In this document: piece after piece, positions 44,140 through 52,641 of the stretch
Layout of the letters: each line of letters begins with the position of its first letter
Position numbering within the stretch: position 1 is the first letter of the stretch
Assembly (NCBI GenBank): GCA_020636895.1
Contig: JACJWZ010000002.1
Location: 806,001-870,000, forward strand
Reading direction: 5' to 3'
DNA from: Thermoleophilales bacterium
Lineage (GTDB): Bacteria > Actinomycetota > Thermoleophilia > Solirubrobacterales > 70-9
DNA length: 64,000 bases
Translations under genes and position numbers: made by a program
Notes under the pieces: generated by a model
What the model saw: only the letters and a program-made list of their open reading frames with translations
Database searches by the model: none
Told to the model about the DNA's origin: nothing

Positions 44140-45171
44140 TCAGTCGAAGACGACCTTCTCGACCGCCGCCAGGTCCGGCTCGCAGCCGATCACCGACGGC
44201 GCTTTGCCGAGGGCGGTGTCGGGGTCCTTGAGGCCGTGGCCGGTGAGAACGCAGACGACGGTCTCGATCGGCGGCTCCCCATCCTCCACGGGGAGGCCGT
44301 GGGCGAGCAACCCAGCGACCGACGCGGCCGAGGCGGGCTCGCAGAAGACACCCTCGCCGGAGGCGAGCAGGCGGTAGGCGTCGAGGATCTGCTCGTCGTC
44401 GACGGCGGCGATGCGGCCGCGCGAGGAGGTGACCGCGTCCATCGCCTCCTCCCAGCGGGCGGGGTTGCCGATGCGGATCGCCGAGGCGATCGTTTCCGGG
44501 TTCTCGACCGGGTGGCCGAGCACGAGCGGCGCGGCTCCAGCCGCCTGGAAACCGAACAGGCGGGGATGCGCTCCGTACTCGTCGAAGCCGCGCCGGTAGG
44601 CGGTGATGTTGCCGGCGTTGCCGACTGGGATCGCGAGAGCGTCGGGGGGGGCGCCGAGCTCGTCGCAGATCTCGAAGGCGGACGTCTTCTGCCCCTCGAT
44701 CCGGAAGGGGTTGACCGAGTTGACGAGCTCGATCGGGTGCCGGTCGGCGAGCTCACGGACGATCCGCAGCGCGTCGTCGAAGTTGCCTCGCAGGGCGACG
44801 ACGCGGGCGCCGTGCATCAGCGCCTGGGCGAGCTTGCCGATGGCGATCTTCCCCTCCGGCACGATCACGGCGCCGCGGAGGCCCGCGCGCGCCGCGTAGG
44901 CGGCGGCGCTCGCCGCCGTGTTCCCGGTCGACGCGCAGATCACGGCCTCCGCGCCCCCGGCGACCGCCCGTGAGACGGCGACGGTCATCCCCCGGTCCTT
45001 GAAGGATCCGGTCGGGTTCGCGCCCTCGACCTTGAGCAGCACCCGGGCTCCGACGCGCTCGGAGATGACCGGCGCCTCGACCAGCGGCGTCGAGCCCTCG
45101 TTCAGGGTGACGACCGGATCGTCCTCGCCGATCGGCAAGTGCTTGCGGTATCTCTCGATCAGCCCGGGCAA
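44140..45171 (-). CDS. thrC: Threonine synthase
   Basis: Converts O-phosphohomoserine to threonine with pyridoxal phosphate. The PLP Lys is in NPTGSFKDRGM, the phosphate loop is PVGNAGNI, and ICASTGNTAASAAAYAARAG is the substrate-binding segment. The N-terminus GLIERYRKHLPIG matches the usual ThrC start, so TTG 45171 with GGAG 6 nt upstream is chosen. The frame stays open to 45747 through the repeat region and hom, but that part is not ThrC-like. It is preceded by hom and a repeat-encoded short ORF which overlaps its start by 13 nt. Confidence 0.93.
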   Translation of the reverse strand: MPGLIERYRKHLPIGEDDPVVTLNEGSTPLVEAPVISERVGARVLLKVEGANPTGSFKDRGMTVAVSRAVAGGAEAVICASTGNTAASAAAYAARAGLRGAVIVPEGKIAIGKLAQALMHGARVVALRGNFDDALRIVRELADRHPIELVNSVNPFRIEGQKTSAFEICDELGAPPDALAIPVGNAGNITAYRRGFDEYGAHPRLFGFQAAGAAPLVLGHPVENPETIASAIRIGNPARWEEAMDAVTSSRGRIAAVDDEQILDAYRLLASGEGVFCEPASAASVAGLLAHGLPVEDGEPPIETVVCVLTGHGLKDPDTALGKAPSVIGCEPDLAAVEKVVFD

Positions 45172-45302
45172 CTCAGCTCCGAACTCTCTCGAGTCAGTTC
45201 GATCCCGGCGCAGGTCAGTCCCAAGCCCCCGCAGGTCAGTCCCAAGCCCCCGCAGGTCAGTCCCAAGCCCCCGCAGGTCAGTCCCAAGCCCCCGCAGGTC
45301 AT
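45159..45302 (-). CDS. Short ORF of TCGGLGL repeats between hom and thrC (47 aa)
   Basis: A 47-codon frame starts in the hom stop (ATGA overlap) and ends 13 nt inside thrC. It consists of four TCGGLGL heptads and a tail TCAGIELTRESSELSCPG. The heptads are the translation of the 21-bp tandem repeat. Five TGC codons give regularly spaced Cys. Start and stop positions fit translational coupling hom-sORF-thrC. No homology is known to me; it may simply be a reading frame left open by the repeat. Confidence 0.4.
   Translation of the reverse strand: MTCGGLGLTCGGLGLTCGGLGLTCGGLGLTCAGIELTRESSELSCPG
45211..45302 (-). repeat. 21-bp tandem repeat, 4.5 copies, hom-thrC junction
   Basis: Units begin CTGACCTGCGGGGGCTTGG. 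Copies 2-4 are identical, the first differs by one base that creates the ATG, and the last is partial. The unit is seven codons, so copy number changes keep all frames. In the other frame it would read DLRGLGT. Confidence 0.95.
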
Positions 45303-46540
45303 CTGTACTCCTCCTCGACCACGCGGAGCGCCCGGGCGGGGGCCCGCATGAAGTCGAGACCGGAGATCTCCTCCAAGGCGTCGTAGAAAGCGGCCTCCGG
45401 GGTCCGGTGGGTGACCATGACCAATCGCGCGTCGGTCCCCTCCCCGCGCTGCACGACGCTCTTGACCGAGATCTCATGGCGGCCGAGCACGTCGGCGATC
45501 GCCGCGAGGACTCGAGGGCGGTCGGCGACCTCAAGGTGCAGATAGAAGGACGACTCGAGGTCGGAGAGCACCTCGAGGCGCTCCTCCGCGTGGTGGGGGG
45601 GCGCCTCGCCGCCGAGGATCGAGACGACGTCGGCGAGCACCGCCGAGGCGGTCTCGACGCCGCCGGCGCCCGGCCCGGAGATCGTGATCTCGGTGATCGC
45701 GGGCGCCTCCACCGTGACCGCGTTGAACGGCCCCTCGACGGGCGCAAGCGGATGGCCCGCGTAGAGCAGGCAGGGGAAGACGCGGACGCTGATCCCGTCG
45801 CCGTGGCGCTCGGCGATCCCGAGCAGCTTCAGCGACAGACCCAGCTCCTTCGCGTAGGCGATGTCGTCGGGCCGGATCTCGGTGATCCCCTCGTAGGAGA
45901 CCGCGTCGAGCCCGACCGGGGTGTGGAAGGCGAGCCGCGCGAGGATCGCCATCTTCGCCGCCGCATCCGCGCCCTCGACGTCATCGCTGGGATCGGCCTC
46001 CGCGTAGCCGAGCTCCTGGGCGCGGGCGAGCACCTCCTCGTAGGAGGCGCCGCTGCTCGCCATCTCGCTGAGGATGAAGTTCGTGGTGCCGTTGACGATT
46101 CCGGAGACCCGCTCGATCTCGATCGTCCCGAGGCCCTCCTGGACGGTGCGGATGATCGGCACAGCCCCCGCCACCGCCGCCTCGAAACGGAGCTCCACCC
46201 CCGCCTTGCGAGCCGCGGCGAAGAGCTCGTCGCCGTGCTGGGCGATCAACTGCTTGTTGGCAGTGACGACGGGCTTGCCCGCCTCCAGCGCGGCGAGCAC
46301 GTACTCGCGCGCGGGATCGGTCCCGCCGATCAACTCGACGATCAGGTCGGAGGCGGCGAGGATCTCCTCGAAGCTGCCCTCGCCGCGACGCAGAACCCCC
46401 GCGATCTCGGGGCGGGCGCCGACCGAAGCGGCGACCGCCTCGGCGCGATCGGCGACGAGGTCGTGGAAGGCGCCACCGACCGTCCCGCGGCCGAGCAGGC
46501 CGATCTTGACGACGGGCGCTTCGGTCACGGGCTCAGTCAT
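45299..46540 (-). CDS. hom: Homoserine dehydrogenase
   Basis: Reduces aspartate semialdehyde to homoserine. The NAD(P) motif is IGLLGRGTVGGAF, the catalytic region holds GGTDPAREYVLAALEAGKPVVTANKQLI and GIVNGTTNFILSEM, and PSDDVEGADAAAK is the substrate-site motif. A C-terminal ACT domain (about 340-413) gives the usual threonine feedback site. The ATG 46540 lies 8 nt inside the lysA end, and the stop overlaps the start of the repeat-encoded ORF before thrC. This is the aspartate-family branch point of the lysA-hom-thrC operon. Confidence 0.96.
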   Translation of the reverse strand: MTEPVTEAPVVKIGLLGRGTVGGAFHDLVADRAEAVAASVGARPEIAGVLRRGEGSFEEILAASDLIVELIGGTDPAREYVLAALEAGKPVVTANKQLIAQHGDELFAAARKAGVELRFEAAVAGAVPIIRTVQEGLGTIEIERVSGIVNGTTNFILSEMASSGASYEEVLARAQELGYAEADPSDDVEGADAAAKMAILARLAFHTPVGLDAVSYEGITEIRPDDIAYAKELGLSLKLLGIAERHGDGISVRVFPCLLYAGHPLAPVEGPFNAVTVEAPAITEITISGPGAGGVETASAVLADVVSILGGEAPPHHAEERLEVLSDLESSFYLHLEVADRPRVLAAIADVLGRHEISVKSVVQRGEGTDARLVMVTHRTPEAAFYDALEEISGLDFMRAPARALRVVEEEYR

Positions 46541-47858
46541 CCGTCACATCCCTCGCGGTCAGGTCCTCGTAGGTCTCCCGGCGCACGACGACCCTGGCAT
46601 CGCCCCCGGAGCAGAAGATCACCGGCGGACGGGGGATCCCGTTGTAGTTGTTGGCCATCGCGTAGCCGTATGCGCCGGTCGCCGGGGTGACGAGCACGTC
46701 CCCCGGCTTCGGATCGGCGAGCTCGGCATCCGTGACCAGTACGTCCCCGGACTCGCAGTGCTTGCCGGCGATCGTCACCCGGCTGTCCGCGGCAGCGGCG
46801 GCGCGGTCGGCGATCAGCGCCTCGTAGCGGGAGCCGTAGAGCATCGGCCGCAGGTTGTCGGACATGCCGCCGTCGACGGCCACGTAGGAGCGGACGCCGG
46901 GGATCTCCTTCACGGTCCCCACCGTGTACAGGGTCACTCCGGCGTTGCCGACGAGCGAGCGGCCCGGTTCGATCAGGATCCGCGGCACGTCGCCGAAGAG
47001 GCGGCGCACGCCGTCGACCTTGACGCCGACGTACTCGTCGATCGAGGGCGGCTCGTCGCCGGAGGTGTAGGCGATCCCGAGACCGCCGCCGACGTTGAGC
47101 AGGCGCGGTCGCATCGAGGCGGCGAACTCGGCCAGCGCCTCGATCGCGCGGACGTAGGGTTCGAGCTCGAAGATCTGGGAGCCGATGTGAGCGTGGAACC
47201 CGGCGAGGCGCAGGTTGGCCGCCGACTCCACGGCCGCCACCGCCTCGGCCGCCTGGCCGTCGGCGAGACCGAAGCCGAACTTCGAATCGACCTGGCCGGT
47301 CTGCACGTAGGAGTGGGTCGAGGGCTTGATCCCCGGGGTGAGCCGGATCAGCACGTCCTGACCGCCTCCGCGCTCCGCGAGCAGGGCATCCGCGCGGGCG
47401 ACCTCGTCGAGGGAGTCGACGACGATGCAGCCGACGCGGCTCTCGAACGCGAAGGCGAGCTCGGCCTCCGACTTGTTGTTGCCGTGCATGTAGACGCGCT
47501 CGGGATCGAAGCCGGCACGGAGCGCCGTGTGCAGCTCGCCGCCGGAGGCGACGTCGACGCTCAGGCCCTCCTCGCGAGCGATCGCGTAGATCGCGGTCAC
47601 GGGAGCGGCCTTGCTCGCGAACAGGACCTCGCCGTCGGCGTCGCGGTCGCTCAGCGCGGCGGTGAACTGGCGAGCGCGGGCGCGGATGTCGTCGGGCGCG
47701 TAGACGTAGCAGGGGGTTCCGAACTCGCGGGCGAGCTCGACCGCGTCGCAGCCGCCGATCTCGAGGTGGCCCGCCTCGTTCACCCGCGAACCGCGCGGGT
47801 ACACGGCGGAGCCCGCGATCGGGTCCGTGGATGGGGCTGTGGCCTGTCCGGAGGTCAT
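46533..47858 (-). CDS. lysA: Diaminopimelate decarboxylase
   Basis: Catalyses the last step of lysine synthesis (meso-diaminopimelate to lysine). The PLP-binding Lys is in VLFASKAAP, the HIGSQIFELEPY and NVGGGLGIAY motifs bind PLP phosphate, and CESGD provides the catalytic Cys. Also present are IEPGRSLVGNAG and the C-terminal GAYGYAMANNYNG. The length of 441 is normal. It is first in the lysA-hom-thrC unit. The start ATG 47858 lacks a clear Shine-Dalgarno sequence. It is divergent to the hydrolase at 47950. Confidence 0.96.
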   Translation of the reverse strand: MTSGQATAPSTDPIAGSAVYPRGSRVNEAGHLEIGGCDAVELAREFGTPCYVYAPDDIRARARQFTAALSDRDADGEVLFASKAAPVTAIYAIAREEGLSVDVASGGELHTALRAGFDPERVYMHGNNKSEAELAFAFESRVGCIVVDSLDEVARADALLAERGGGQDVLIRLTPGIKPSTHSYVQTGQVDSKFGFGLADGQAAEAVAAVESAANLRLAGFHAHIGSQIFELEPYVRAIEALAEFAASMRPRLLNVGGGLGIAYTSGDEPPSIDEYVGVKVDGVRRLFGDVPRILIEPGRSLVGNAGVTLYTVGTVKEIPGVRSYVAVDGGMSDNLRPMLYGSRYEALIADRAAAAADSRVTIAGKHCESGDVLVTDAELADPKPGDVLVTPATGAYGYAMANNYNGIPRPPVIFCSGGDARVVVRRETYEDLTARDVTDD

Positions 47859-47934
47859 CGGAATCAGCGAGGCATTGTCACAGCACTCGGGAGATGCCGC
47901 CGTCGCTGGTCCGCTACGTGCGCATCCGCGCGCT

Positions 47935-47940
47935 TACAGT
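47935..47940 (+). promoter_or_regulatory. -10 box TACAGT upstream of the hydrolase gene
   Basis: TACAGT ends 9 nt before GTG 47950, with no Shine-Dalgarno sequence. Confidence 0.45.
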
Positions 47941-47949
47941 GGCGGCGAC

Positions 47950-48663
47950 GTGCGCCTGCGAACGCCCGAGGGCCCCGGCGAGCGGGGCGTCCACATGGGA
48001 CGTCCCTACTGGCTGTGGCAGCCCCCCTTCCCACCGCCCTGGCCGGCCATGGTGATCGTCCACGGCGCCGGCTCCGGTAAGGAGAGCCACGCTGACTTCG
48101 CCCGTCTCTGCGCCGCCTCCGGCTGGGTCGCGATCACCTACGACCAACGTGGCCACGGCGAGAGCGAGGACGTGATGTCGCCCGCTGCGCTCGGCGACAT
48201 CGGCCGCATGGCCGCCTTCCTCGCGGCCCGCGACGGCGTCGACCCGCGGCGGGTCTGCGCCCGCGGCTCCAGCCTCGGCGGTTACCTGGCGATCCACGCG
48301 GCGGCCACCGAGGACGGGATCGCCGGCGCCATCGCGATCTGTCCCGCCGGCGAGGACGGCCTGCGGCGGGGGCTCCGTGACGGCTCCCTCGAGATGCGAG
48401 CCGACGTCGAGGCCCTCGACGCCTGGCTCGCCGAGCACGACCTGCGCGAGGCCGCCGCGGCGCTGGCGCCGAAGCCGCTGATCTTGCTCCACGCGCAGGG
48501 CGACGAGCGCGTCCCCTACACCTGGTCGGAGGAGCTGCACGAACGAGCCGGCGCGACGAGCAGGCTCCTCATCCTCCCCGGCGGCCATCACCGCTCGGTC
48601 CAGCACGACCCGGAGCTGCAGGCGACGGCGCTGAAGTGGCTGACGAAGGCGTTGAGGCACTGA
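47950..48663 (+). CDS. Alpha/beta hydrolase (237 aa)
   Basis: A complete alpha/beta hydrolase. The oxyanion region is VIVHGAGSGKESH, the nucleophile elbow is RGSSLGGYLAIHAA (Ser in GSSLG), the acid is in LLHAQGDERVP and the His in PGGHHRSVQHD. It belongs to the serine aminopeptidase / dienelactone hydrolase-like group, probably an esterase of unknown substrate. GTG 47950 is chosen from the fold start (V-RLRTPEGP) and the TACAGT box; the frame is open further upstream. Confidence 0.85.
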   Translation: MRLRTPEGPGERGVHMGRPYWLWQPPFPPPWPAMVIVHGAGSGKESHADFARLCAASGWVAITYDQRGHGESEDVMSPAALGDIGRMAAFLAARDGVDPRRVCARGSSLGGYLAIHAAATEDGIAGAIAICPAGEDGLRRGLRDGSLEMRADVEALDAWLAEHDLREAAAALAPKPLILLHAQGDERVPYTWSEELHERAGATSRLLILPGGHHRSVQHDPELQATALKWLTKALRH

Positions 48664-48720
48664 GCGGCGCGCCGGCCTGCGACGCGCCGCTCGCCGCAGA
48701 CGTGTCACCGGGGAACGGAG

Positions 48721-49464
48721 CTATTCACCGGTTGTCGGTGACAGGCCAGACGGCGCGGAGACCGGGGCGGCGTCGGCCCGGCCCGTCAGACCCTTGACGA
48801 TCCCGTCGACCGGCTCGGTGATGGGATCGGTGATCGGGGCGAGGCCCGGGTCGACACCAGTGATCGCGCCGACGGTGTCGTCGACCTGGCCGACCGTCGA
48901 ACCGACGAGCCCATCGCCGTCGTCGGCTTGGGGTGGAGCCGGCGGCTCCGCGGTGGGCGGCTGCTCGGCAGTCGGCGGCTGCTCGGCGCCACCACCCGGG
49001 GCGCCCGAATCGCCGGCTCCGGGATCGTCCGGGCCGCCACCGCCCGGGGCGCCCGAGTCGCCGGCTCCGGGATCGCCCGGGCCGCCACCGCCCGGATCAG
49101 CGGCACCGCTGCCCCCATCCCCAGAGCCGCTCGGATCCCCCTTGCCCGCACCATCGCGCGCGCCCGGCGAGTTGGAGCCGCCATCGGAGCCACCGCTTCC
49201 CCCGCTCGCGCCACCTGCTCCCCTCGGACCGGCGTCCCGCGCACCGGTGCCGACCGCCGCGTCGAGCGCCGGATCGGCGGCGGCGAAGAGATCGTCGTCC
49301 GGAGCGGAGTCGACCAGGACGTCGGAGCCGCCTGCGGCACCGGAGGCACCGGTCAGGGCGCCGGAGCCGACGAGCCCGCCGAGCGACGCGCAGGCGACGA
49401 CGATCGCTGCCAGCAGGGCGCCGCTGGAGCCGATTGCTGCGATGTAGCTGCGAGTGTGGGGCAC
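48721..49464 (-). CDS. Gly/Pro/Asp-rich membrane-anchored protein (247 aa)
   Basis: One N-terminal hydrophobic helix (residues 6-38, IGSSGALLAAIVVACASLGG) leads to a low-complexity extracellular part. This has GGSGGSDGGS, tandem GAGDSGAPGGG-type units and EQPPTAEQPPTAEPPAPP, and a C-terminal segment with VDDTVGAITGVDP. It is disordered and probably wall-spanning. No domain is recognised. GTG 49464 is used; GGAA lies upstream. It stands between the hydrolase and the M23 gene. Confidence 0.6.
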   Translation of the reverse strand: MPHTRSYIAAIGSSGALLAAIVVACASLGGLVGSGALTGASGAAGGSDVLVDSAPDDDLFAAADPALDAAVGTGARDAGPRGAGGASGGSGGSDGGSNSPGARDGAGKGDPSGSGDGGSGAADPGGGGPGDPGAGDSGAPGGGGPDDPGAGDSGAPGGGAEQPPTAEQPPTAEPPAPPQADDGDGLVGSTVGQVDDTVGAITGVDPGLAPITDPITEPVDGIVKGLTGRADAAPVSAPSGLSPTTGE

Positions 49465-49627
49465 GGTGTGGTTCCGGCCGGTGGCAGGACGTCCCGCTCG
49501 GCCGTCCCCACCCTGATCGGCAGCTACCTCGCCGGCCTGAAACGCGTACCGCTTCTGAGGCTGCGCTCAGGTACGTCACCCGGCGCGATGGCGAGAGCGG
49601 TCCGGCGTGGCGTGAGCGACGAGCGCC

Positions 49628-50797
49628 CTACAGGTACGCCATGGGGTCCGTGGGGACCCCGTTGATGCGCACCTCGAAGTGGAGGTGGTCACCGAAGCAG
49701 TGGCCGGTGCAGCCGACGTAGCCGATGATCTCGCCCTGCTTCACCGGACCCGAGGTGATGGCGAAGCTCGACTGGTGGGCGTAGCACGTCGAGACGCCGC
49801 CACCGTGGTCGATACAGGTGTAGTTGCCGTAGCCGCCGCTCTCGGCCTCGGTCTGGTTGAGGACGATCGTGCCGTCCTTGGCGGCGCGAATCGGCGTCCC
49901 GGCGGGGACCGCGATATCGACGCCCGCGTGGAGGCGACCCCAGCGCATGCCGAACGGAGAGACGATCGGGCCATTCACCGGCCAGATGAACCCGCCGCCG
50001 GCGTCCTGGATGGCGCCGGCCGGGAGCGCGGCTACGCCGCTGTCGGCGAGAGCCGCAGCCGCGAGCTGCTTTTGGATCTTGTCCTCGATGTCGCTGACGT
50101 CGTCGTGGAGATCCTCGACGTGGCTGCCGACGCGCGACAGGGCCTTCTTGCTCCGGGCGCGGGCGGCGTCGAGCTCGGCCTCGCGCTGCTCGAGCGAGGC
50201 GCGGGTGGCGCGCAGCTCCTCGCGCCGGGACCGGATCGAGTCGCGCGTAGTGCGCACCTTCTCGACGGTCGCGGCGGTGTCGTCACGAAGATCGCGGACG
50301 CGGCCGACCAGGTCCGAGTTCTGCGACTGCAGCGTCTGCAGGTACTCGTAGCGACTGAGCGCGTCGTCGTAGCCGTCGCTCTCGAGGATCGCGGTCAGCG
50401 TGTCGGGCTCGTCCTCCTTGTAGATGTCGACCAGCCGCTCCTCGAGCGCGTCGATGGAGCGGCGCAGACGTTCGCGCAGGACCTTGAGGTCGTGCTGGGC
50501 GGAATCGAGCTGGTCCTGCGCCGAGTCGAGATCGGCCTGCACGGCGGCCTCGCGGTTGCGGAGCGCGGCGACCTCCCCCGTGAGCTGCTCGATCTGGTCG
50601 TTGTAGCGGCTGACCTCCGTGGTCAGCAGCACCTTCTTGTCCTTGGCCTTGCCGAGCTCGTCCTGCTTCTTGTCGAGCTTCCCCTGCAGGTCATCAGCGG
50701 GCGCGATCGCAGCAAGCGCGAGGCCGGCAAGGACCAGCACAGCGAGCGCAAGCAGCGCGGTGGTGGCACGTCGGGATGTCCGGGAAGGCGAAGGCAT
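49628..50797 (-). CDS. Coiled-coil M23 peptidase, murein hydrolase activator-like (389 aa)
   Basis: A signal peptide (residues 10-34), a long coiled coil (about 37-255, KLDKKQDELGKAKDKKVLLT onward) and a C-terminal LytM/M23 domain (about 275-389). The zinc motifs are intact: GRLHAGVDIAVP (HxxxD) and GDHLHFEVR (HxH), with Cys pairs nearby. This is the architecture of EnvC/PcsB-type proteins regulated by FtsEX; ftsEX is 38 kb away, so the partnership is inference. ATG 50797 is chosen because TACTGT (50821-50816) lies 18 nt upstream; GTG 50818 sits inside that box. Confidence 0.87.
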   Translation of the reverse strand: MPSPSRTSRRATTALLALAVLVLAGLALAAIAPADDLQGKLDKKQDELGKAKDKKVLLTTEVSRYNDQIEQLTGEVAALRNREAAVQADLDSAQDQLDSAQHDLKVLRERLRRSIDALEERLVDIYKEDEPDTLTAILESDGYDDALSRYEYLQTLQSQNSDLVGRVRDLRDDTAATVEKVRTTRDSIRSRREELRATRASLEQREAELDAARARSKKALSRVGSHVEDLHDDVSDIEDKIQKQLAAAALADSGVAALPAGAIQDAGGGFIWPVNGPIVSPFGMRWGRLHAGVDIAVPAGTPIRAAKDGTIVLNQTEAESGGYGNYTCIDHGGGVSTCYAHQSSFAITSGPVKQGEIIGYVGCTGHCFGDHLHFEVRINGVPTDPMAYL

Positions 50798-51014
50798 GGC
50801 CCAGAAGCGAGGCGCCACAGTACCAGCGAAAACCCCGTTTGTGAGCAGGTACTAACACTTTTCACAGGGTCTGCAATGGGGCTTGCCGGAGGCAATTTTC
50901 CGTGCAAATGGAGGGGTTCGCCGAGGGCGAGATCGCTGCTTGCGGTTGCGGGGTTGGCGCCCGGCGCCGCCGGGGATCGGGGGCGTCCTTGCGTGGGCCG
51001 TCGCGGCCCCGGAA

Positions 51015-51060
51015 GGACCGTGACCCGGAGCACGAACGGACCGTGGCCCGGAGCACGAAC
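51015..51060. repeat. Two direct 23-bp repeats (GGACCGTG...GAGCACGAAC)
   Basis: 51015-51037 and 51038-51060 are adjacent copies differing at one base. The second copy runs into the hairpin at 51053. Confidence 0.85.
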
Positions 51061-51103
51061 TCGCAATCGCACGTCTGAACGACCAGCGATTGCGCGCTCG
51101 TGC
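51053..51103. terminator. Hairpin GCACGA..CGCAATCGC ... GCGATTGCG..TCGTGC
   Basis: A 9-bp perfect inner stem (51062-51070 with 51086-51094) is flanked by a 6-bp outer stem. It lies about 53 nt after the acyl-CoA dehydrogenase stop. Confidence 0.55.
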
Positions 51104-51155
51104 GGCGGACGACCCGAGCGGCCGCCCTCCGCCCGGCCCGCGTCGTGTCTGGGAA

Positions 51156-52487
51156 CTACGCCGTAGTCGCCGTCGCCTGAACGTCGTCGGCCGCCTCCGC
51201 GACGATCCGCTCGGCGGACTCGACCGCAGCGCGAGCGCCCTCCATCCGCTCCCGGAACTCGGAGGCCTGCATCCGCGAGATGACCAGCCGCTGAACCTGG
51301 GCCGTGCCCTCGAACAGCTGGTAGATCTTGGCGTCGCGGAACCACTTCTCGAGCGGGGTCTCGGCCGCGTAGGGACCGACGAGATCCATCAGCCGCGTCG
51401 TCGCCCACATGGCAACGTCGCCGGCCTTCAGCTTCGACATTGAACCCTGGCCCCCGGCGAGCGGGATGCCGTTGCGGCCCATCCAGGAGGCGCGCCAGAC
51501 GAGCAAGCGCGCGGCCTCGATCTCGGTGGCGACGTCGGCGAGAACCTGCTGCACGTTCTGGCGCTCGATCGGCGGCCTGCCCGCGGTCGAGCTGTCGTCC
51601 AGGTAGAGCTCGACCGGATCGGCGACGTCACCGCCGCTGAGGAAGTACTCCATCGTCCACTCGTAGGCTGCCTGGGCGATGCCGAGAGCCGAGGCGCCGA
51701 CCATCGGCCGGGTCAGCTCGAAGGTCGCGAGCGCGTTCGAGGCCCCCTTCGCCGAGGTCTCGCCGGAGCGGGCGCGCTCGAGCTTGCGCTCGAGCTTCTC
51801 CATCCCGCCAAGCAGGTTCTCGAGCGGGATCCGGCAGTCCTCGAAGATCAGCTCCGTCGTCTGGGAGGCGCGGATGCCGATCTTCGACTCCTTCTTGCCC
51901 TGGCGGAACCCGGGGGTGTCCTTGGGGACGATGAAGGAGGCCTGGGCGCGGTGGCCGAGCGCCGGGTCGACCGTGGCGACGACGACGGTCACGTCGGCGA
52001 TGCCGCCGTTGGTGATGAAGACCTTGGTGCCGTTGAGGACCCACTCGTCGCCGTCGCGCTTGGCGGTCGTGCGGAGGCCCTTGACGTCGGAGCCGGCCTG
52101 TGGCTCGGTCACCGCGTAGGCGCCGAGGCCGAGCTCGTCACCGATCCCCAGCGCCTGCGGGACCCACTGCCCGATCTGCTCCGGTGTGCCCGACGCGGCG
52201 ATGCCGGCGGCGGCCAGGGTCGAGCCGGAGATGGCCAGCGCGATGCCGGCGCACCCGAAGTGCATCTCCTCCGCGTAGATCGGGCCGAGCAGACCATCGG
52301 GGTCGGAGCCGGTGCGCTCGATCGCTGCGAGACCGCTGAGACCGGCGGCGTTCGCGGCCTTCATGACCTCCCACGGAACGCTCTCCTCGCGGTCGTGGAT
52401 CGGCGCGGCCGGCCGGATCACATCGGTGGCGAAAGCGCGACAGCGCTGCTGCCACTCGAGCTGCTCGTCGTTGAGGGCGAAGTTCAT
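51156..52487 (-). CDS. Acyl-CoA dehydrogenase (443 aa)
   Basis: An FAD-dependent alpha,beta-dehydrogenase of acyl-CoA thioesters. The FAD segment is LGAYAVTEPQAGSDVKGLRT and the middle beta domain has WVLNGTKVFITNGG. The catalytic Glu is in LFEGTAQVQRLVISR, the position used by short and medium-chain enzymes. It is longer than the usual 380 aa owing to an insertion around 235-330. The chain-length preference is not readable. ATG 52487 has GGGAGG upstream. A TetR-type operator lies 56 bp upstream, suggesting control by a fatty-acid or steroid-type repressor not in the window. Confidence 0.93.
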   Translation of the reverse strand: MNFALNDEQLEWQQRCRAFATDVIRPAAPIHDREESVPWEVMKAANAAGLSGLAAIERTGSDPDGLLGPIYAEEMHFGCAGIALAISGSTLAAAGIAASGTPEQIGQWVPQALGIGDELGLGAYAVTEPQAGSDVKGLRTTAKRDGDEWVLNGTKVFITNGGIADVTVVVATVDPALGHRAQASFIVPKDTPGFRQGKKESKIGIRASQTTELIFEDCRIPLENLLGGMEKLERKLERARSGETSAKGASNALATFELTRPMVGASALGIAQAAYEWTMEYFLSGGDVADPVELYLDDSSTAGRPPIERQNVQQVLADVATEIEAARLLVWRASWMGRNGIPLAGGQGSMSKLKAGDVAMWATTRLMDLVGPYAAETPLEKWFRDAKIYQLFEGTAQVQRLVISRMQASEFRERMEGARAAVESAERIVAEAADDVQATATTA

Positions 52488-52542
52488 CGGGGTGCCTCCC
52501 GTGCGGATCGGTCGGCGGCAGGGCGAGCCGTCGGCGCGTTGA

Positions 52543-52558
52543 TTGACTGGTCAGTCAA
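52543..52558. promoter_or_regulatory. TetR-type operator TTGACTG-GT-CAGTCAA
   Basis: A perfect 7-bp inverted repeat with a 2-bp centre, resembling TetR-family operators of lipid-catabolism regulators. It sits between the divergent acyl-CoA dehydrogenase and CWB2-like genes; TTGACT could also be a -35 box. Confidence 0.6.
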
Positions 52559-52641
52559 CCAGTGTATTGCGGACGCCGGGCGGGGGCTCCGATCGCAAGC
52601 CCTGCGCCGTCCCCCGCGCCGGTGCGCAAGACTGCCGCGCG

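Larger units (their letters stand above)
50798..51155. other. Intergenic stretch without a gene
   Basis: 358 bp between the M23 gene start and the acyl-CoA dehydrogenase stop. The left part holds the M23 promoter region, including an AT-richer stretch at 50844-50865. The right part holds a 23-bp direct repeat and a hairpin (listed separately). No convincing ORF or RNA gene is seen. Confidence 0.6.

Noticed and set aside
45172..45747. N-terminal extension of threonine synthase with DLRGLGT repeats
   Set aside because: The frame passes through the tandem repeat and antisense-like sequence over hom. ThrC homology starts at 45171, where GGAG precedes a TTG.
45303..47949. Search for a threonine, lysine or T-box type riboswitch or leader before lysA or hom
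   Set aside because: No lysine-riboswitch or T-box motif is visible in the 91-bp region before lysA, and hom starts inside lysA.
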